From NCBI GenBank assembly GCA_026745465.1, contig JACYXH010000837.1, positions 597,001-661,000 of the forward strand: a stretch of 64,000 nucleotides of DNA, read 5' to 3'. Source of the stretch: Lota lota. Taxonomy: Eukaryota; Chordata; Actinopteri; Gadiformes; Lotidae. A program made the position numbers and the translations under genes. Below the pieces are notes generated by a model. That model was not told the DNA's origin. It worked only from the letters and a program-made list of their open reading frames with translations, and searched no databases. Position 1 is the stretch's first letter. Every line of letters starts with the position of its first letter. Positions 1-35,482 of the stretch are shown here, piece after piece.

Positions 1-49
1 AGTGGTGGTAACTGTTAATAGCGTGAACAGAAGCTTTCACACATACTCA

Positions 50-15434
<15,385 letters not shown>

Positions 15435-18400
15435 AGTAGCCGGCTCGATCGTCTGGCTTCGCTTTATTTTGACATGTCCAACTCGAAGGGCGAAAGTCCG
15501 TGGCGGGATCGGCTCCTCTGATAAGGGAGCAGTCTTTCTGTTCAAACCTGGAATCAAACGGATGTCGTCACATGTGTCTATCTAGAAAGTGGAAGTTAAA
15601 GGGGTCGATCAATTATGTTTCCGATAAATCTATTTTTTGGGCACACACAAAGGATCCCAATTAAGCTTGGCTTACTGTTACAAAACACAAAACAAACAAG
15701 AAATGGCAACAACAAAAAAACGTGAGTGAATAAATTCCAAATGAGGAAACATCAATGTATTTAACCAAAGATCGTCTTATCAACTGTTGTAATTATCTGT
15801 AGTTGTCATTAAGTGAACACTATTATTCTAGGTTTTTTCTAATCACCCAGGCCTATGCATTTCTCCACTTTGAGTTATGGTACAGGCCCGACGCCACGAG
15901 GGGGCCAAGGGGTGCAATGGCTCCCCAGTTCAAACATTGTGCCCCGTTAGTTTTGTATCCATGTTTCCTATCACACAATCGGCCCCATCCGTCAAGCTCA
16001 CCCCATGTGTTTCTAAGCGCTTCTTTCACGCAACTCTATTTCTACGCTAGACAATTTAACGGCTGAAAAAAACAAATTGTGATTGGCCTTCCCAATAGAA
16101 TTTGACTGTTTCGGTTTACTTTCCAAGTTATGTAGGACACAACAACAACAAAAAATTACTGAGCAGCTGAATCTAATATCTGAATGGCAACTCTTTTGAA
16201 TCAGGGCAAAAAGAGGCTGCCTGGTTGGGCTTGTGTTATTTTATTGTTTAGTCATATTTTGGAAATGCGTGGGAAATGTCAGTAATAAGCGTTGACATTA
16301 TTTCATCATTGGCCTTGCTGCCAATAAGGGGATGTGATGTTAATGTTGTTTTATATGGTAGAATAGGTGCTTGCTTTGCATTACATCGGGGCAGACCTTT
16401 CTGTGTGACCTATCACAGCGTATTAAAGCACTCTTGTCGCAGGAAAGCTTGGTGGTGAGTTGTCCGTGTGTTTAAAACAGGCAGTAGCCTATATTATTGA
16501 GGTGAGGCAGCCGCGGGTGTGTGCAAATACATAGTGTGTAATTGTACCATCGATTATTATCCCTCCTGTGTTATCAGCAAGTGAAAAATAGTTGTGCCCC
16601 CTCTGTCATTTCTGATGTCCCCTTGCCTATTAATCCTGTGTCGGGTCTGATATAAACTATAGCTTTCATCATCGTTCAAATTGTATCGCCTAAATATGCA
16701 TCGATGCATTTTATTCAAACTACATTAAAAAGCAAAGTTCTTTGATCAGGCCTATAACTGGTTTGTAAATCTCTGTGGCAGCCAGGCTGGGTCAAAGAAG
16801 TACAACTAGGGAGGACAAAGAGGGACAAAAAAGGGCCTGTTGAGGTTTTGTTACAATAAAAAAGGCATTGTTTAAAGTAGACTAAGTTTTCAGGAGGGGG
16901 TTTTAATAAGTGTATTTCTACAGTGACCAGTCTACACAGTGTTTTTTTTTTTTTGTATGTTGACTAATGCTGGCCGAGTTTGAGTTTGTGGTTAATGGCC
17001 AATTAGACGCTTCCAGATCCTCATTTCCGGCACCATGATTGGTCGAAACCATAGGTGTAAATTGCACTGGGGACATGTACCCACCACTTTTTGAAATAAT
17101 AATTTTTTAACGTAATTTCTTCAGTTGTTTTCTTGTATTTTGTCATATTTTAGGGCCGTGATATTCGCTGTGCTGATTTACTGGTGCTTTCTAGATGTGA
17201 TATTGTAATTGTTCGGTTGACCTGGTGTGGATGTGATGCATATGGATGACTTGTTACTTGTGCAGTCGTGCAGAGTTTTCGTATTGTCATCTGTTGTAGC
17301 CTAGGCTATGCCCTTTTCAAGCTCCTTTATGCAATTATCCCCACCACTTTTCAACATAAACTGACACCCTTGTTCTAAAGAAATATGAAGCGAACGAAAA
17401 ATAAAGGCCCCGTTCAGCCAGATGTGAGTCAGTCTGCCATCAGATTTTTGATTAGTAATCTTAAATCTAAGAGAGTAATCTCTTTACTAATCTTAAGTGA
17501 TTTGTAAGACTAGATGTAAGTGAACCTGCACGTGTAAACATTCATATTCGTTTTTATTTCAGTCTTTTGTTTTAGGCTACTTCATTTAATATGTCCAATG
17601 GAGAGAGCCTGCAACCGAAAGTCACACTTTAACAATGGCAACAGTGTCAACATTAGCTTATTGTTTTTTTTTTCACGTTAAATACCTCTGTGTGTAACTA
17701 TGGAATTATTACAGTTCTTCCTGAAAAAGAAATTACGTGAAACCCTCACAATTGAGTTTGGTAGGCTATATTTGGACAAGGGCTACTCTTGTCTGAACTG
17801 TTTCTGAGAACACTCTGCATCACAGCTCCCTCTTACGGTTATCTTAAGTTACTGCGAGTCACTGGTCCCGCCCTTTTACACTAGGCCTGCTGCTTTAAAA
17901 AAAAGGCTGTCGTTCTAGAGCAGTCTTGCAAACCAGCCTTGCACCGTTTTGTTCACGTGCAACCTATTTACACAATTACGGTGTACTTACCGGACACACA
18001 GGCCAATGCTAACAGTGTAAATCTAACATTTCAATATTTGTATTGGTATACATTAGATTTTTTATAAAGATAGTTTTACACAGGTACAGATATATACATA
18101 CATAGTCCAAGCCCTATCCCACCACCCAAAAACGATAGGCATATTGTAAATTGTATTACACGAACATTATATAGTACATATATTGCAAGCATTGTATAAA
18201 CGATGTGGGTCTGATGTGTCATCTTTGGTCAGCAGGTTGATTTGACAGTTTAATGAAGACCACCATCTGTGCATCTAAAGATGCCATATGGCTCAAATAG
18301 CTACTAAAAGAAACATATTTAGTATGTATTTTATTATATTGCTGGATAAAAAATAAAATGTAAAAAGAAGAATACAAAGTTCAATATTTACAATGTCCTG

Positions 18401-18857
18401 TTGGCCTGCTAGGGTTTGACCATCCTGGAGTCTTGGGAATGTGTTTCCGCTGGGTCAAACAAGAACAAAATGTTGATTCAGGTGCTTAAAATGTATTCTA
18501 TATTAATACATGGGTGGCCTATAGGAACTGTTTAAGGCTTCTACCAAATAAAAGGTAAACATGAGCGCACATCATTTTTTATCTCTCTCCATCTGACTAT
18601 GTCTTGAAAAATTTTATGAATTGGCGCAGTATAAACAGTAAGCTTTAGCACCATGGCTGGGAGCCATTGATATGCCTATGTCAGGATAGAGTCCAAGATA
18701 CAGGTTAGACCATTTTCTATGGAGTTAGATGGGAAAGTCCGGAGATAAGCATCTCAATGGCTAGAGTAGCAGATGGGGCTAAGTAGGCTACAGCAACCAC
18801 AATAATCAGACTTTGGGCAAAGACATCCTTTGGTTGGTTGGATTATGAGGATCTCTC
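15435..18857. other. Intergenic region upstream of atp7b, no gene recognised
   Basis: This should hold the atp7b promoter and 5' UTR near 15435-15700. I see no long coding-like frame, no splice-consistent exon series and no RNA gene. Two related stretches, cccaccactttttgaaat near 17080 and ccccaccacttttcaac near 17340, may bound an old repeat. Confidence 0.6.
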
Positions 18858-19924
18858 TCACCAATGGCAACGTTTGTGCAGTAACCGGATATCGACACAC
18901 GAGGTGAAGAGCAGGCCTAGGACCACCGTGACCACTGAAAGGACGTAGGCCATGCTAGAGGAAGAAGCGGTGTGCTGCTTATCCCCCCTATCTGGAAGGA
19001 AGGAAGCGAGAATGAAGGGGTGTCAAATGCTTCATCTGGCCACAAAGGAACAGACGTTGTATGGGCTCTCAACATCAGCAAACGTGACAAACATTTGACC
19101 CCGAAATCAACTAAAATCTCAGGCAACAGGCAGTGTCTATTATAGCCTATAATTATAAATTGTAAAATGTTAAATTGCAGCAGCCCCATTAACGGAGACG
19201 TCACAAACTATTTTGAAACATTGATCCCACAGCAGTAACCTTGCAGACCCTTGCCTGCTTCCACAGTGAGAAAGAGATGCAGATGGTCGTCTCCTCCATC
19301 ATATGCACATTCACACGTGTAGATCCCGCTGTCTGAAGGATGGAGGTTGTTCAGGTGTAGAAACAGGGTCTCATTTTTCACAGTAAACGTTATTCCCGAG
19401 CCGTAGCTGTGTTGGCTCCATGGTGGGGTCCTGTTCCTATCGTAATGCAGTTGAAACGGTTTCCCCCTGTTGGTCTCGTTCTTCTTAGTACACGCGGCAA
19501 ACGTGACGGTGTCAATAGTGTTAACGCAGCAGAGTCAATAATAAGACTCTTCTTCTGACCCAATGGTTTTTACTAGAAACACTGCAGCGAGGAAATCATG
19601 TCAACGAAAAACAAACAACTCGACAAACAAACAACTCAACAACCGAACATTCATTTGCATTACTTTGCATGATTTATTGGTAGTTAAGATTAACATTTTC
19701 ACTTCAGCCATCACTTTTGATCGAAGTAGGCCTTGCTCATAGATTGATACAAATAAAAGTTTACATCACCAATGAGTTACATTCATGAGTTTACAACACA
19801 CCATATCAAATTAAAACATGGTTTTAATGTTCTGCTAGTATTGCTATGTGAGCGTAGCGTTGCTGTCTGCACACAGGCCTATCCACGGCAGCGGCAGCAG
19901 ACGCCACAGCACCTGCTGCCACAT
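18858..19924 (-). pseudogene. Immunoglobulin-superfamily receptor-like gene, probably broken
   Basis: Three exon-like blocks fit a small type I Ig receptor. A signal-peptide block starts at the ATG at 19924 (MWQQVLWRLLPLPWIGLCAD). A V-like domain at 19255-19534 has Cys in VTFAACTKK and the typical LHPSDSGIYTCEC end, and finishes FLTVEA. A transmembrane exon at 18858-18991 has AYVLSVVTVVLGLLFTS, then a short basic tail and a stop. The Ig and TM exons join in phase 1, usual for this superfamily. Problems: the V exon is preceded in frame by a TGA at 19535-19537 without an acceptor, the signal block lacks a clear donor, and the V donor is gc (AG|gcaagg). The family is not identified; a novel immune-type or CD300/pIgR-like receptor is possible. 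Related fragments lie at 20.8-21.0 kb and 22.7-23.25 kb. Confidence 0.6.
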
Positions 19925-20339
19925 CTCAGCAGGGGATATACTGTCTCCCGCTCGTCGCTACGGAAATGCATCTTTCCCCATGCAGCTCTCAAACTACCGC
20001 TCGCTTCTGGGTTGGTCTTCTAGACTTCAAAGCTTTTCTTTTCAGCTGCTGTAAACACCCACATTTAGGCCACCCACAAGAATTGCCTTAGAAAGCGGAA
20101 ACCCTGTGGTCCCACAGAGTCATGTGAGAGCAAAGTTAGTAGTTAGTCAAATGCATATTAGACAAACGTATTTGACCTTTGATACGTCGATACAAACTAT
20201 TGCTTTTACTTAAAGGCACGTCTACAGCATGCTGAGAAATAATGCTAACAATTAACTATTTAAATGTGTCCTTGCTTTCTCACCACAACACAAAACCACA
20301 ACACAAAAAACCGGCACATATATACGGACAAGTGGATGA

Positions 20340-21000
20340 GAAATTAACGCCAATGAACCAAATAAGCACCAGCATGTTTGGCCCACACCCTTCCACCCCA
20401 AACTCTGTCAATCATACCCATCTCTGAGTATTCTTCACTGGGCTGTGGATCCAGCCAAGAGGGGCCAGTACAAGGAACCAGAAGCTCGGTCCAAGGAACA
20501 AGAGGTCCCGTTAAAAACAGCCCGTTCGCGGGTGTAGCTTCTTTGACAGCCCCCATTGGTTAATGCACGACTAAGGTGAACATAAATGTTTACCTTGATT
20601 TAAATGTATTCAGGGTTGGGGCAAGTCTAAGATCTATAATCTTATCTTAGAAATATAATGTGGCTTTGTATTCCGAGATTGGAATATCATTTATTCCAAA
20701 TGACATGACATAGGGGCAGGGTCAAGCTGCCATCACCTAAAGTCTGATAGAAGAACGTAAAGCTCGTCTCTTCCGCATGCCACATGGGGGGGGGGGGGGT
20801 TAGCCATAGAGGCAACAGGACAAGATGGCCGTCAGTGTCAGACTGTATCCATTGCTCGCTCACTGACGGTGCAGTCTGCCGAGCAGTGACAGGATAACGG
20901 CGTAGGAGGTAAACAGTATGTACCGTTCGCTATCTGCACACAGGCCTATCTACGGCAGCAGCAGCAGAAGCCACAACATCTTCTGCAACATCTCAGAAGG
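20340..21000 (-). pseudogene. Decayed Ig-receptor signal and TM pieces joined to mospd2-tail-like sequence
   Basis: On the minus strand, 20925-20995 matches the signal-peptide block at 19860-19924 but has TAG in place of a Trp codon. About 20860-20910 resembles a TM exon. The stretch at 20810-20850 matches the end of the mospd2 coding region (plus-strand gaggcaacaggacaagatgg). 20340-20560 resembles the mospd2 3' UTR beginning at its stop (ggctgttttaacgggg). All are degenerate. Confidence 0.55.
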
Positions 21001-21881
21001 TCACCTGTCTCCGGCTCTTTGCTGGAAAATGCAGAGATGCAAACAGGTAATGGGTCTCAAAGGTGAGAACTGTGCGTGAATAGAGAAAACCTGTCACAGC
21101 TAGGGGGAATAATACCCTTGGACAAAATGTTGAAAGACATTTACTTTGCATGCTCATTTCTAGCATGCAAAGGTTATCTTTATAATTGAGAGGTCCATAT
21201 ATCAATAAAATATAAATAGAATTATTTCTAGTCTTGTGCAGGCTATACCATGGTTAATGTAGAAGGCCTACATTGGTCTGGATTTGGGCCCTCCATCCTT
21301 ATCACTAAACGTAGCACTCATTTTATTATAGATTTGTATGTTGGCCATATATTTAATTCTCCCCTCTGTCCCACAACAGCAATCTCTTATTTAAAATACA
21401 TTTAATATTTAAAGAAATATAAAAACGTTCTCCTCTTAAACCAGGAAACTAAACATTTATAGATATTTCGCTAAAGGGAATATGAAGTTAAGTCAGGCCG
21501 GCCGCCATCTTGTGAGACAGAACCAACAGAATAACGGAGGCAGTGACCTCTAAACATGGCGTGTTCACCATAGTGTTTAACAAGAAGCGACATCAACCTC
21601 AGATTCCCTATAGGAAAACTCCTGTAAACTCTCCCTTGTTGGGTTTAGAACCAATGGAGGGGGAAATCAAAGAGCCGATCTGTATAAGTTATACTTATAA
21701 TTATAATTGTATAAGTATAATGGGATTCAGAGAGGAGCTTGTGATGGAAAATGACTCAAGGCCCCATTCCGAGGTCAGCTCGCTTAAACCAATTAGTTTT
21801 GATGTGCACATCTGTGGCCTATCTGTCTTTCCAACTATTTACTTCCCCACAGTTGTCTGTTTTTCCTGTATTCCTGCATTG

Positions 21882-22278
21882 TGTTGTGTTCTCATGTGAG
21901 AAACGCCTGAGCAAGCTCATCTCTCCAACAATGTGTCTGTTCTTGACTGCATATCCTCTCCCCAATTTCTGTGCCTCGCCTTGACTACATATCCTCTCCC
22001 CAGACCAGGTGTCCGGCTTTAACTGTGCATCGAACCCTTTATAGATAGTAAATGGCGCCATCTAGTGATATCTCTGAGACGTTGTTTGCTCCACTCTATA
22101 AAAAGGGCTTCCCTCCTCTATTCAGGGAGCTTTTTCTCCAGAACTCTGCTGTGCGTGGAGTTGCCTTTGAAACTGTGCATTTTATGTGCTGCAGCGCATG
22201 AAATAAATCAACTACGGATATCCATTTGTCTTAGCCTTTTATTCGAGCTAGCCACCAGTCATTTAATTTGCTACAACA
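21882..22278 (+). mobile_element. LTR-like sequence (possible solo LTR)
   Basis: About 397 bp starts tgttgtg and ends ctacaaca, a short TG...CA inverted pair typical of LTRs. It holds a TATA-like box (tataaaaag, 22097-22105) and an AATAAA signal (22202-22207) about 100 bases later, as expected of a U3-R-U5 layout. I find no convincing 4-6-bp target duplication and no internal retroelement genes nearby, so it is a tentative solo LTR. Confidence 0.5.
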
Positions 22279-22689
22279 ATTTTAAAATACGTCTGAACAG
22301 ATCTGTGGGACGAGACGAAGTTAGTTTTTATTTATTTATTTATCACCAAATCAGGATTAGATAATCACCAGGACTCTGTCTTGACTAGGATTGAATGGTT
22401 TGGAAAGCAGCAGAACGCCTACCCAGACAACGTCTGAAAACCCCTGCAGTCCCACATCGTCATGTGGAGCAATACATATGTGCAGTTAGTCAAATAATAT
22501 AATTAACTGTAAGTGGTACTTGATTGAAACAAAATGATTGCCATTACAGGCACATACATGTTAGGCATGGCTACAGCAAAATAATGGCAATTACTTATAG
22601 AATTCATTGCAACAGTTTGATACCAATTCAATATTATGTTGCTTTCTCTTCAGTTAACGTTATTAACATTTCACAAAAACCTGACATAA

Positions 22690-23250
22690 TATAGGTAGAG
22701 GCAACAGGGCCGTCAGCACAGTTACCAGGACGATCAGACACTTCTCATTCAGGAGGCAGTGCTACTTCTGTTGGAGAAGCCTTGTTCAGGCCTACTCTCG
22801 CCAACAGGGCCATGCAGGGAGCAGTGACAGCAGGACGGCGTAAGAACTGACGAGTAGGCCTTCAACTAAGACCGCCATAGCAGGATGTAGACAAGGGAGT
22901 TACCCTCATCTCTCAGATCTGTAAAGACACCAGTCATGAAGCACATCGTTTGTGCACTTTATATAACTATGCCTACAACTGATTGTTTTTAAGTGATGTA
23001 ACAGAAAAGTGTCAACCCTTTTTCCGTTGGTACAAACTATTTTGAAACATCATTCCCACAGCAGTAAACAAGACAACTTGCCTGCTTCCACAGTAGGTAT
23101 CGGATCAAGCAGGTCTTGTTCTCCGTCACACAGATCCAGATCTTTTCATTGATCCCGGAGGAAATAGGTTGTTACAGTTGCTCAGCTCAAGCCAGAAACA
23201 TCAAAGAGAACACAACTAGGAATATAAACAGCAATATAAATATTTACAGC
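22690..23250 (-). pseudogene. Second decayed Ig-receptor copy with mospd2 last-exon duplicate
   Basis: On the minus strand, 23070-23250 matches the 3' part of the V-like exon at 19255, with the same ending ACTGTGGAAGCAG|gcaagt. 22800-22930 resembles a TM exon after a ttacag acceptor but contains a stop. 22690-22790 is a frameshifted duplicate of the mospd2 terminal exon (shared ctgatcgtcctggtaac). The copies are too damaged to encode a protein. Confidence 0.55.
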
Positions 23251-23999
23251 ATAAATAATAAAATATGCACCGATGTAAAATAAAGTATATATATGTAACT
23301 AAAGATAAGTAAAGCGAGTAAGTGACTCTAAAGTAAAGTGCCTCAGGTATATTGCAGAGTTCAAAATGCCTGAGTTAAGTTGACATTTTACCACGAGGTG
23401 TGAGTGATAAGCCATTATAAAACACTTCAAAATCTGCCCTGGTCTGTGACATCACAAGTGGGAGTGTCAACCCAGCTGTCCGCTGGATGGGTCAGTCTAC
23501 CAGCCTGCCCAGCGGACTGCGGTAACCGGTATATCTATCCAGCATATCTCTAGGTGAACACCCCCGCTTATGTCACTAAAGCGCAGGGCGACATGAAAAA
23601 AAAATGGTGCTGACAACCACAATAGATGCCTTGCAGTTGCTTGACTGAAGATTATTGTTCCATCTCTTTTTCTAGTTTGGCGTGTTCTCCAGGCTCGCTT
23701 TTTACCAAATCGTATCAAGTCCAAAGCTCAAATCTCTAGCACCACCAACAGGTCAAAATTGCTACATAGTGTGGTACGATCTGGCTGCTCATGGCCTACA
23801 ACATATCGTGCGCCATTAGGAACATTTACTTCTACCAGCTGTGAAAACCCCCTACAGGATGACCGCTACAGTAGTGAAACATACCAAACCATTGAATGCA
23901 GTAGTTGAGCTTCAAAATGCTCATCCCGAGATGAACCAAGTTGGCATTTATGGACTCGGCACTCGATTTTGAACGACACTTATGACATTTTGTTCATGC

Positions 24000-24280
24000 A
24001 ATCCAAACCATAGGATTGATTTGATATCATTTCAATATTTTTATTGCCAGCTTTGCAATTAACAGACATTTCACAAAAACCTAAATACCCACAGGTGGAT
24101 GAGAAATAATGCTGAAATGGACTTAACTTTCAGTCAACAAATTGGCACCAGCTTGTTCATCCCATACACCCCACACACCTTCTCCTAAAGTTCTGTCAAC
24201 CAAACCCAACTCTGAGGGGTCTTCATCAGTGCCCTGGATCCAGCCGAGCGGGTCCATGGCACAAGAAGCCTGGGGCCCCG
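24000..24280 (-). other. mospd2: mospd2 3' UTR
   Basis: Sequence after the TAA at 24281-24283. Diverged copies of part of it occur at 20340-20560. The polyadenylation site was not pinned down. Confidence 0.5.
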
Positions 24281-31308
<7,028 letters not shown>

Positions 31309-31737
31309 GCTGAAACCTTTCCTCTGAAGAAGCCAACTGAGCCTCCTAGTTGACGGCTTTCCCGGCGGACTGACTCTGCGGTGTGGAGGAAAAGCACAAG
31401 GAGACCGTCAACAACATTCTAGTCTTGGTTTGTTGATGTGCTAAAAATGCGAGAGATGAGGAAACGTTTTGAAGTATTCATTTTCGATTTGTTTTACAGG
31501 TGCAGCTGGTGAAACAGCTGACGTAAGCAGCCAGGTGATATTTTACCTGGAAGTTATTGCAAACGTTAAATATTGTGTTTTTTATACACGGACATGTGTA
31601 ATACATAACAAATCCGAAGAGGTTATTCGTAAAGTAGAAGTAGGCTCAAGTACAAGTGTAGTACAGGGACTTTTAACATAGGGACAGGTGATCTAGTGTT
31701 GATGTGGTTGGAACGTGCCTTCTTCCAGGTATCACAC

Positions 31738-31808
31738 GCATTGGTGGTTCAGTGGTAGAATTCTCGCCTGCCACGCGGGAGGCCCGGGTTCGATTCCCGG
31801 CCAATGCA
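31738..31808 (+). tRNA. tRNA-Gly (anticodon GCC)
   Basis: A 71-nt cloverleaf starting GCATTGGTGGTTCAGTGG, with anticodon GCC in CTGCCACG, B box GGTTCGATTCC and a closing stem CCAATGC plus A. It matches vertebrate tRNA-Gly-GCC essentially exactly. It lies between the divergent starts of mospd2 and gemin8. Confidence 0.97.
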
Positions 31809-31814
31809 ACGATA

Positions 31815-31824
31815 TTTTTTTTTT
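31815..31824 (+). terminator. Pol III T-run terminator of tRNA-Gly
   Basis: Ten T residues, six bases after the tRNA end. Confidence 0.85.
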
Positions 31825-32951
31825 AGGGCAAATACTTTGACTATTTATTAGGATACCTCATAATAATTAATTAATTTAGGATTTTGTTTCCGTTTAAATA
31901 ACAAGTGTCCTTAAAGACCTGTGTGTCATAGTATTTATTTGATCAGTTTTCAGTTCTCTTTCTAGTTCTGGACTATTGCCAAATGGCGCCCTCTGGCGCA
32001 CATTTATTCAAAAGTGGCGTTTATCAAAACCTTGCGTGTAGAATTAATTTGTCCCGTGGTCCCTACAACAGAATAGTATATCATTATTATATTTAAATCA
32101 ACAATGCTCTTTATAATGCTTACCGCCGCTTTTTAATATTCACCCCTTTCTCCCTTCCGACGGTGAGAATACATTATATAAGTCTGCAACTCCGTTTATT
32201 TCGCTTTCAAGTTGGTGGTGGCGACAATGTCATAGTTGAGCATGACTTAAGGATCTATCGGGCAGGTAAAAACGCCCCGCCTCTTAACGCGAGATCATTT
32301 CAATAACCGAAACGTCACATGACCATGGTTTACACAAGGTGTAAACCATGTGACTGAAAAACAACTTATCTGTTTCAATTCTATTCCGAAGGCTTTTTTT
32401 GCATGGAAGACGTGAAACGAAAAAATTATATATTTTTTAAATAGTACAAATTAAAATATATTGACAATCTACAAATGCACATACGGTGTATCCTTTTCAC
32501 TCGACTGATGGCGAGTTTGGTTTCATCCTATAGAGGGCGCTAAGCACCCAGTAATACAACATAATGTGTGTTTGCTGAAAGGCTGCTGGGGAAATTATTT
32601 TAACAATCAGCAAGCAGCACGTCACAAGGTAAAAACTCCACCGCGACCATTTGACGGTGTACATCTTATATACTGCAAATAAATGATGAATATAAATATT
32701 TTGACCCATGGTTGTTGCGGCCCAATGTGTACGCTTCGTGTGTGCGTCCATCTTCCTTTCCAAGATGTCAGCTTGTTGACATCCATCGTTGCGCTGTCTC
32801 TCCTTTAATACCGGCGGTCCGGTTATTCAAGTTTACGTTGTATCCCATTGAATAACGTTCTAATTACCATTTATGTTTTATTTTTGTCAGGGAGTAGTCT
32901 ACCTACGCTAACTTTCTTTGCCGTCATATCCCTGCTACATAAGTGATTATC

Positions 32952-34390
32952 ATGGTAAGTTGACGGCACTTGTAATTATCGGGACATCGTCCATCTATTC
33001 TTATTGTTGCTAAACGCGTGTGTGTTGTATACTTCTGTAACCACTTCCAGGCCACGGAGGAGACCGCCTGGGTGTCTAGCCCGTCGTACAGTCGCTACTG
33101 GCGGCACTACCAGCAAGCGATGAGCTGGTACCAGAAGCACCGACGTGCCTACGGCAAGGCACTGATCGCGGCACACGGCCCGGCGTGCTACGGTCAGCCG
33201 TACCCCGGCAAATCCTCCACCAATGACCTCCACCACCTGTACGCCGACTGGCACGGCGGGGGCAAGGACGAAGGCGGGCATGTGAGGAGAGGGGAAAAGA
33301 GGTGCAGGGAGTCGTCCAAGCCGCTGGACCGTGAGGAGGTGGAGGAAGAGGAGAGCGGCTCGGAGGAAGGACACCCAGAAATCGAATGTGACGTGAGCAA
33401 CATGGAGATCACGGAGGAGCTCCGTCAGTACTTCGCCCAGACGGAGAAGCACAGAGAAGAGCTCAGTAAGTGACTCGTGACAGAAAACAAATAGAAACAG
33501 TTCAAAGGAAGCTAAAACAAATGAAGCATTAGACACAAGGTGTATGCCTCTGTGAACAGAGTATTCGACGGGCAATCGGCGGTTGGGAGAGTAAATTACA
33601 TTAGCTATTGGTGTTTTGAGAGAATAAAGAATAGACTAGTACTACACTAGCATTACAACTACTAGTAGGATGCTCCAGCGTTTGCACATTAAACATAAAG
33701 AAGACAATCCCACAGAGGCAGACAACCAGCACAACCTCAAAAACGTGGACATGAAGTCAAACACCCATCCATATATACTCAAATCCCACGGTCGCGGTTA
33801 TGGTTATTATGGCAGAGTTCTCTGAATGTAAAAGCTGCTTGAACATTCAACTACTGGCAATGGGGTAATCAGTTCTGCAAGTTGGCTTGATTCACTTCTT
33901 TTTACACAAATCATGATGACACATAAAAGTGTGACGGGTAGGTAGGTAGACAGACAGACAGGCAGGCAGGCCGTCCAATCATTTCAATCGGGCCACACCC
34001 AATGAAAAGATTGGGCTTATTACAGGCCTGCCACAGCCACAGATACCAGATGTTTAAAAAAGAAAATTGTGATATATGATAAATGGCCTCCCGTAGCTTT
34101 AAGAACGGCTGTTCCAATCTGTCCCTGCAGAGAAGCAGCAGGAGCTGGAGGACGAGGAGCACGCCAGCTACGTGCCTGCCGACCAGGACCTCCACCGCGG
34201 GGCGTGGCTGGGCACGGCCGCCGCGCCCCACGAGCGACCCGGGGCGCGGCGTGGAGCCGAGATGAAGAAGCTGTACGGCACCGACGCGGCCAAGATCCAG
34301 GCCATGGAGGCGGCGCTGCAGCTCAGCTTTGACCGCAACTGCGACCGCAAGCAGCCCAAGTACTGGCCCGTCATCCCCCTCCGCCTGTGA
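32952..34390 (+). CDS. gemin8: Gem-associated protein 8 (SMN complex subunit)
   Basis: Gemin8 is a core subunit of the SMN complex, which assembles Sm rings on spliceosomal snRNAs in the cytoplasm and Cajal bodies; it links SMN to Gemin6/7. Coding exons are 32952-32954 (ATG alone, then gtaagt), 33051-33465 and 34131-34390, stop TGA at 34388-34390, 225 residues. The N-terminus has [18 protein letters not shown], like vertebrate Gemin8. The middle has an acidic stretch, then [19 protein letters not shown], and the C-terminus has [16 protein letters not shown] and [15 protein letters not shown]. These two blocks are the conserved signature of the family. The split after the start codon is supported by an acceptor (cacttccag) directly before GCCACGGAG. 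The middle region is shorter and more diverged than the ends. Confidence 0.95.
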
Positions 34391-35120
34391 CGACCGACCG
34401 GGGGGGAGGGGGGTCTGAGAGAGGGATGGAGAGACCCGCTGTTTGCTAGCTGGGACCTGGATGCGGAGCTCAGCTAATGCTAAGAACGAAGATGGAGCAT
34501 GTCCTTTTGCACTCACTTGCTGTCAGTCAGAGGATTCGTTTGATTGTTGGTTGAACGCCCTTTGGGATTTTTAAAGATATGTCACTTGGGCAGCGACGCA
34601 GCCTCTTTTTGGATCTTCCTGATGCATTCGGAGTAAAGTAAACCAGTAAGATTTCAGTAATAATGACACACTTTCATTCCAGCAGATGGCAGTGTATGAC
34701 CGTTAAAGTACCTTTTTTTTTCCTGCCGGCGTTCATTTCATGAGGAACAGCCAGCGTCGCATTGCCCGCACACATCAAGCGGAATTGGCCTAAAATGTAG
34801 GTCAACTTGAGAGTGGTGTTATTTTCCAGGCAACTTGAGTACTAGGCCAGAATCGTTATGATGTATCTGGTCTACGTCGTCTCATTTTGGTACTGTGTGT
34901 TCGTGTGTGGCATTGAAGCTTGCTCTGACTCTTTTTGATGGTCTCACATTAAGGTGCTGTTTGATGCTGACATTGATGATTTTATTGGGGTTCCAAGTTT
35001 CTAGACCCCCTTCTCACTTACTCAACATGTTGGATATTCACTTTTTATCATTATGCCTTACTGTTCATTTAAATGTTTATTTTTATGTTTTGTAATAAAA
35101 TCTTTTGCATTTTGATCAAA
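34391..35120 (+). other. gemin8: gemin8 3' UTR with poly(A) signal
   Basis: Non-coding sequence after the stop. An AATAAA at 35094-35099 followed by a T/G-rich stretch is the likely polyadenylation signal. Confidence 0.65.
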
Positions 35121-35482
35121 CTTGCTTGGTCATCAGAATCAGTTTTTGATGTATAAAATAATTTTTGGGGGGGTTTTGAAGACAAAACGAAAGGCCCATT
35201 CAAATAGTATCTTGCATCCGTTATATCTTGCATATTTACAAGTACGAAGGGTAAAGTGTGGGAACAAAATGTCAAGACATTTGCATCTAATCAGTATTTA
35301 GATAAAAAAAAAATTAAGACATTACATTATAATTGATTAATGCAGAACTAATTTTGTGCTCTGGGAAAATTACACTTTTGCACATATTGCACACATCATA
35401 TTGTCCATTAGTCATTTATGGTTGAACAACGAAGGAATATGTCATCGCTCTCCATTTCAGTCCAGTTATTCCAACCGACTAT

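Larger units (their letters stand above)
31309..32951. promoter_or_regulatory. Divergent promoter interval mospd2 / gemin8
   Basis: 1.6 kb between the two start codons, holding the 5' ends of both genes and the tRNA-Gly gene. A near-perfect hairpin (gtcacatg...catgtgac, 32314-32354) lies inside. No TATA box is convincing and start sites cannot be assigned from sequence alone. Confidence 0.5.
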
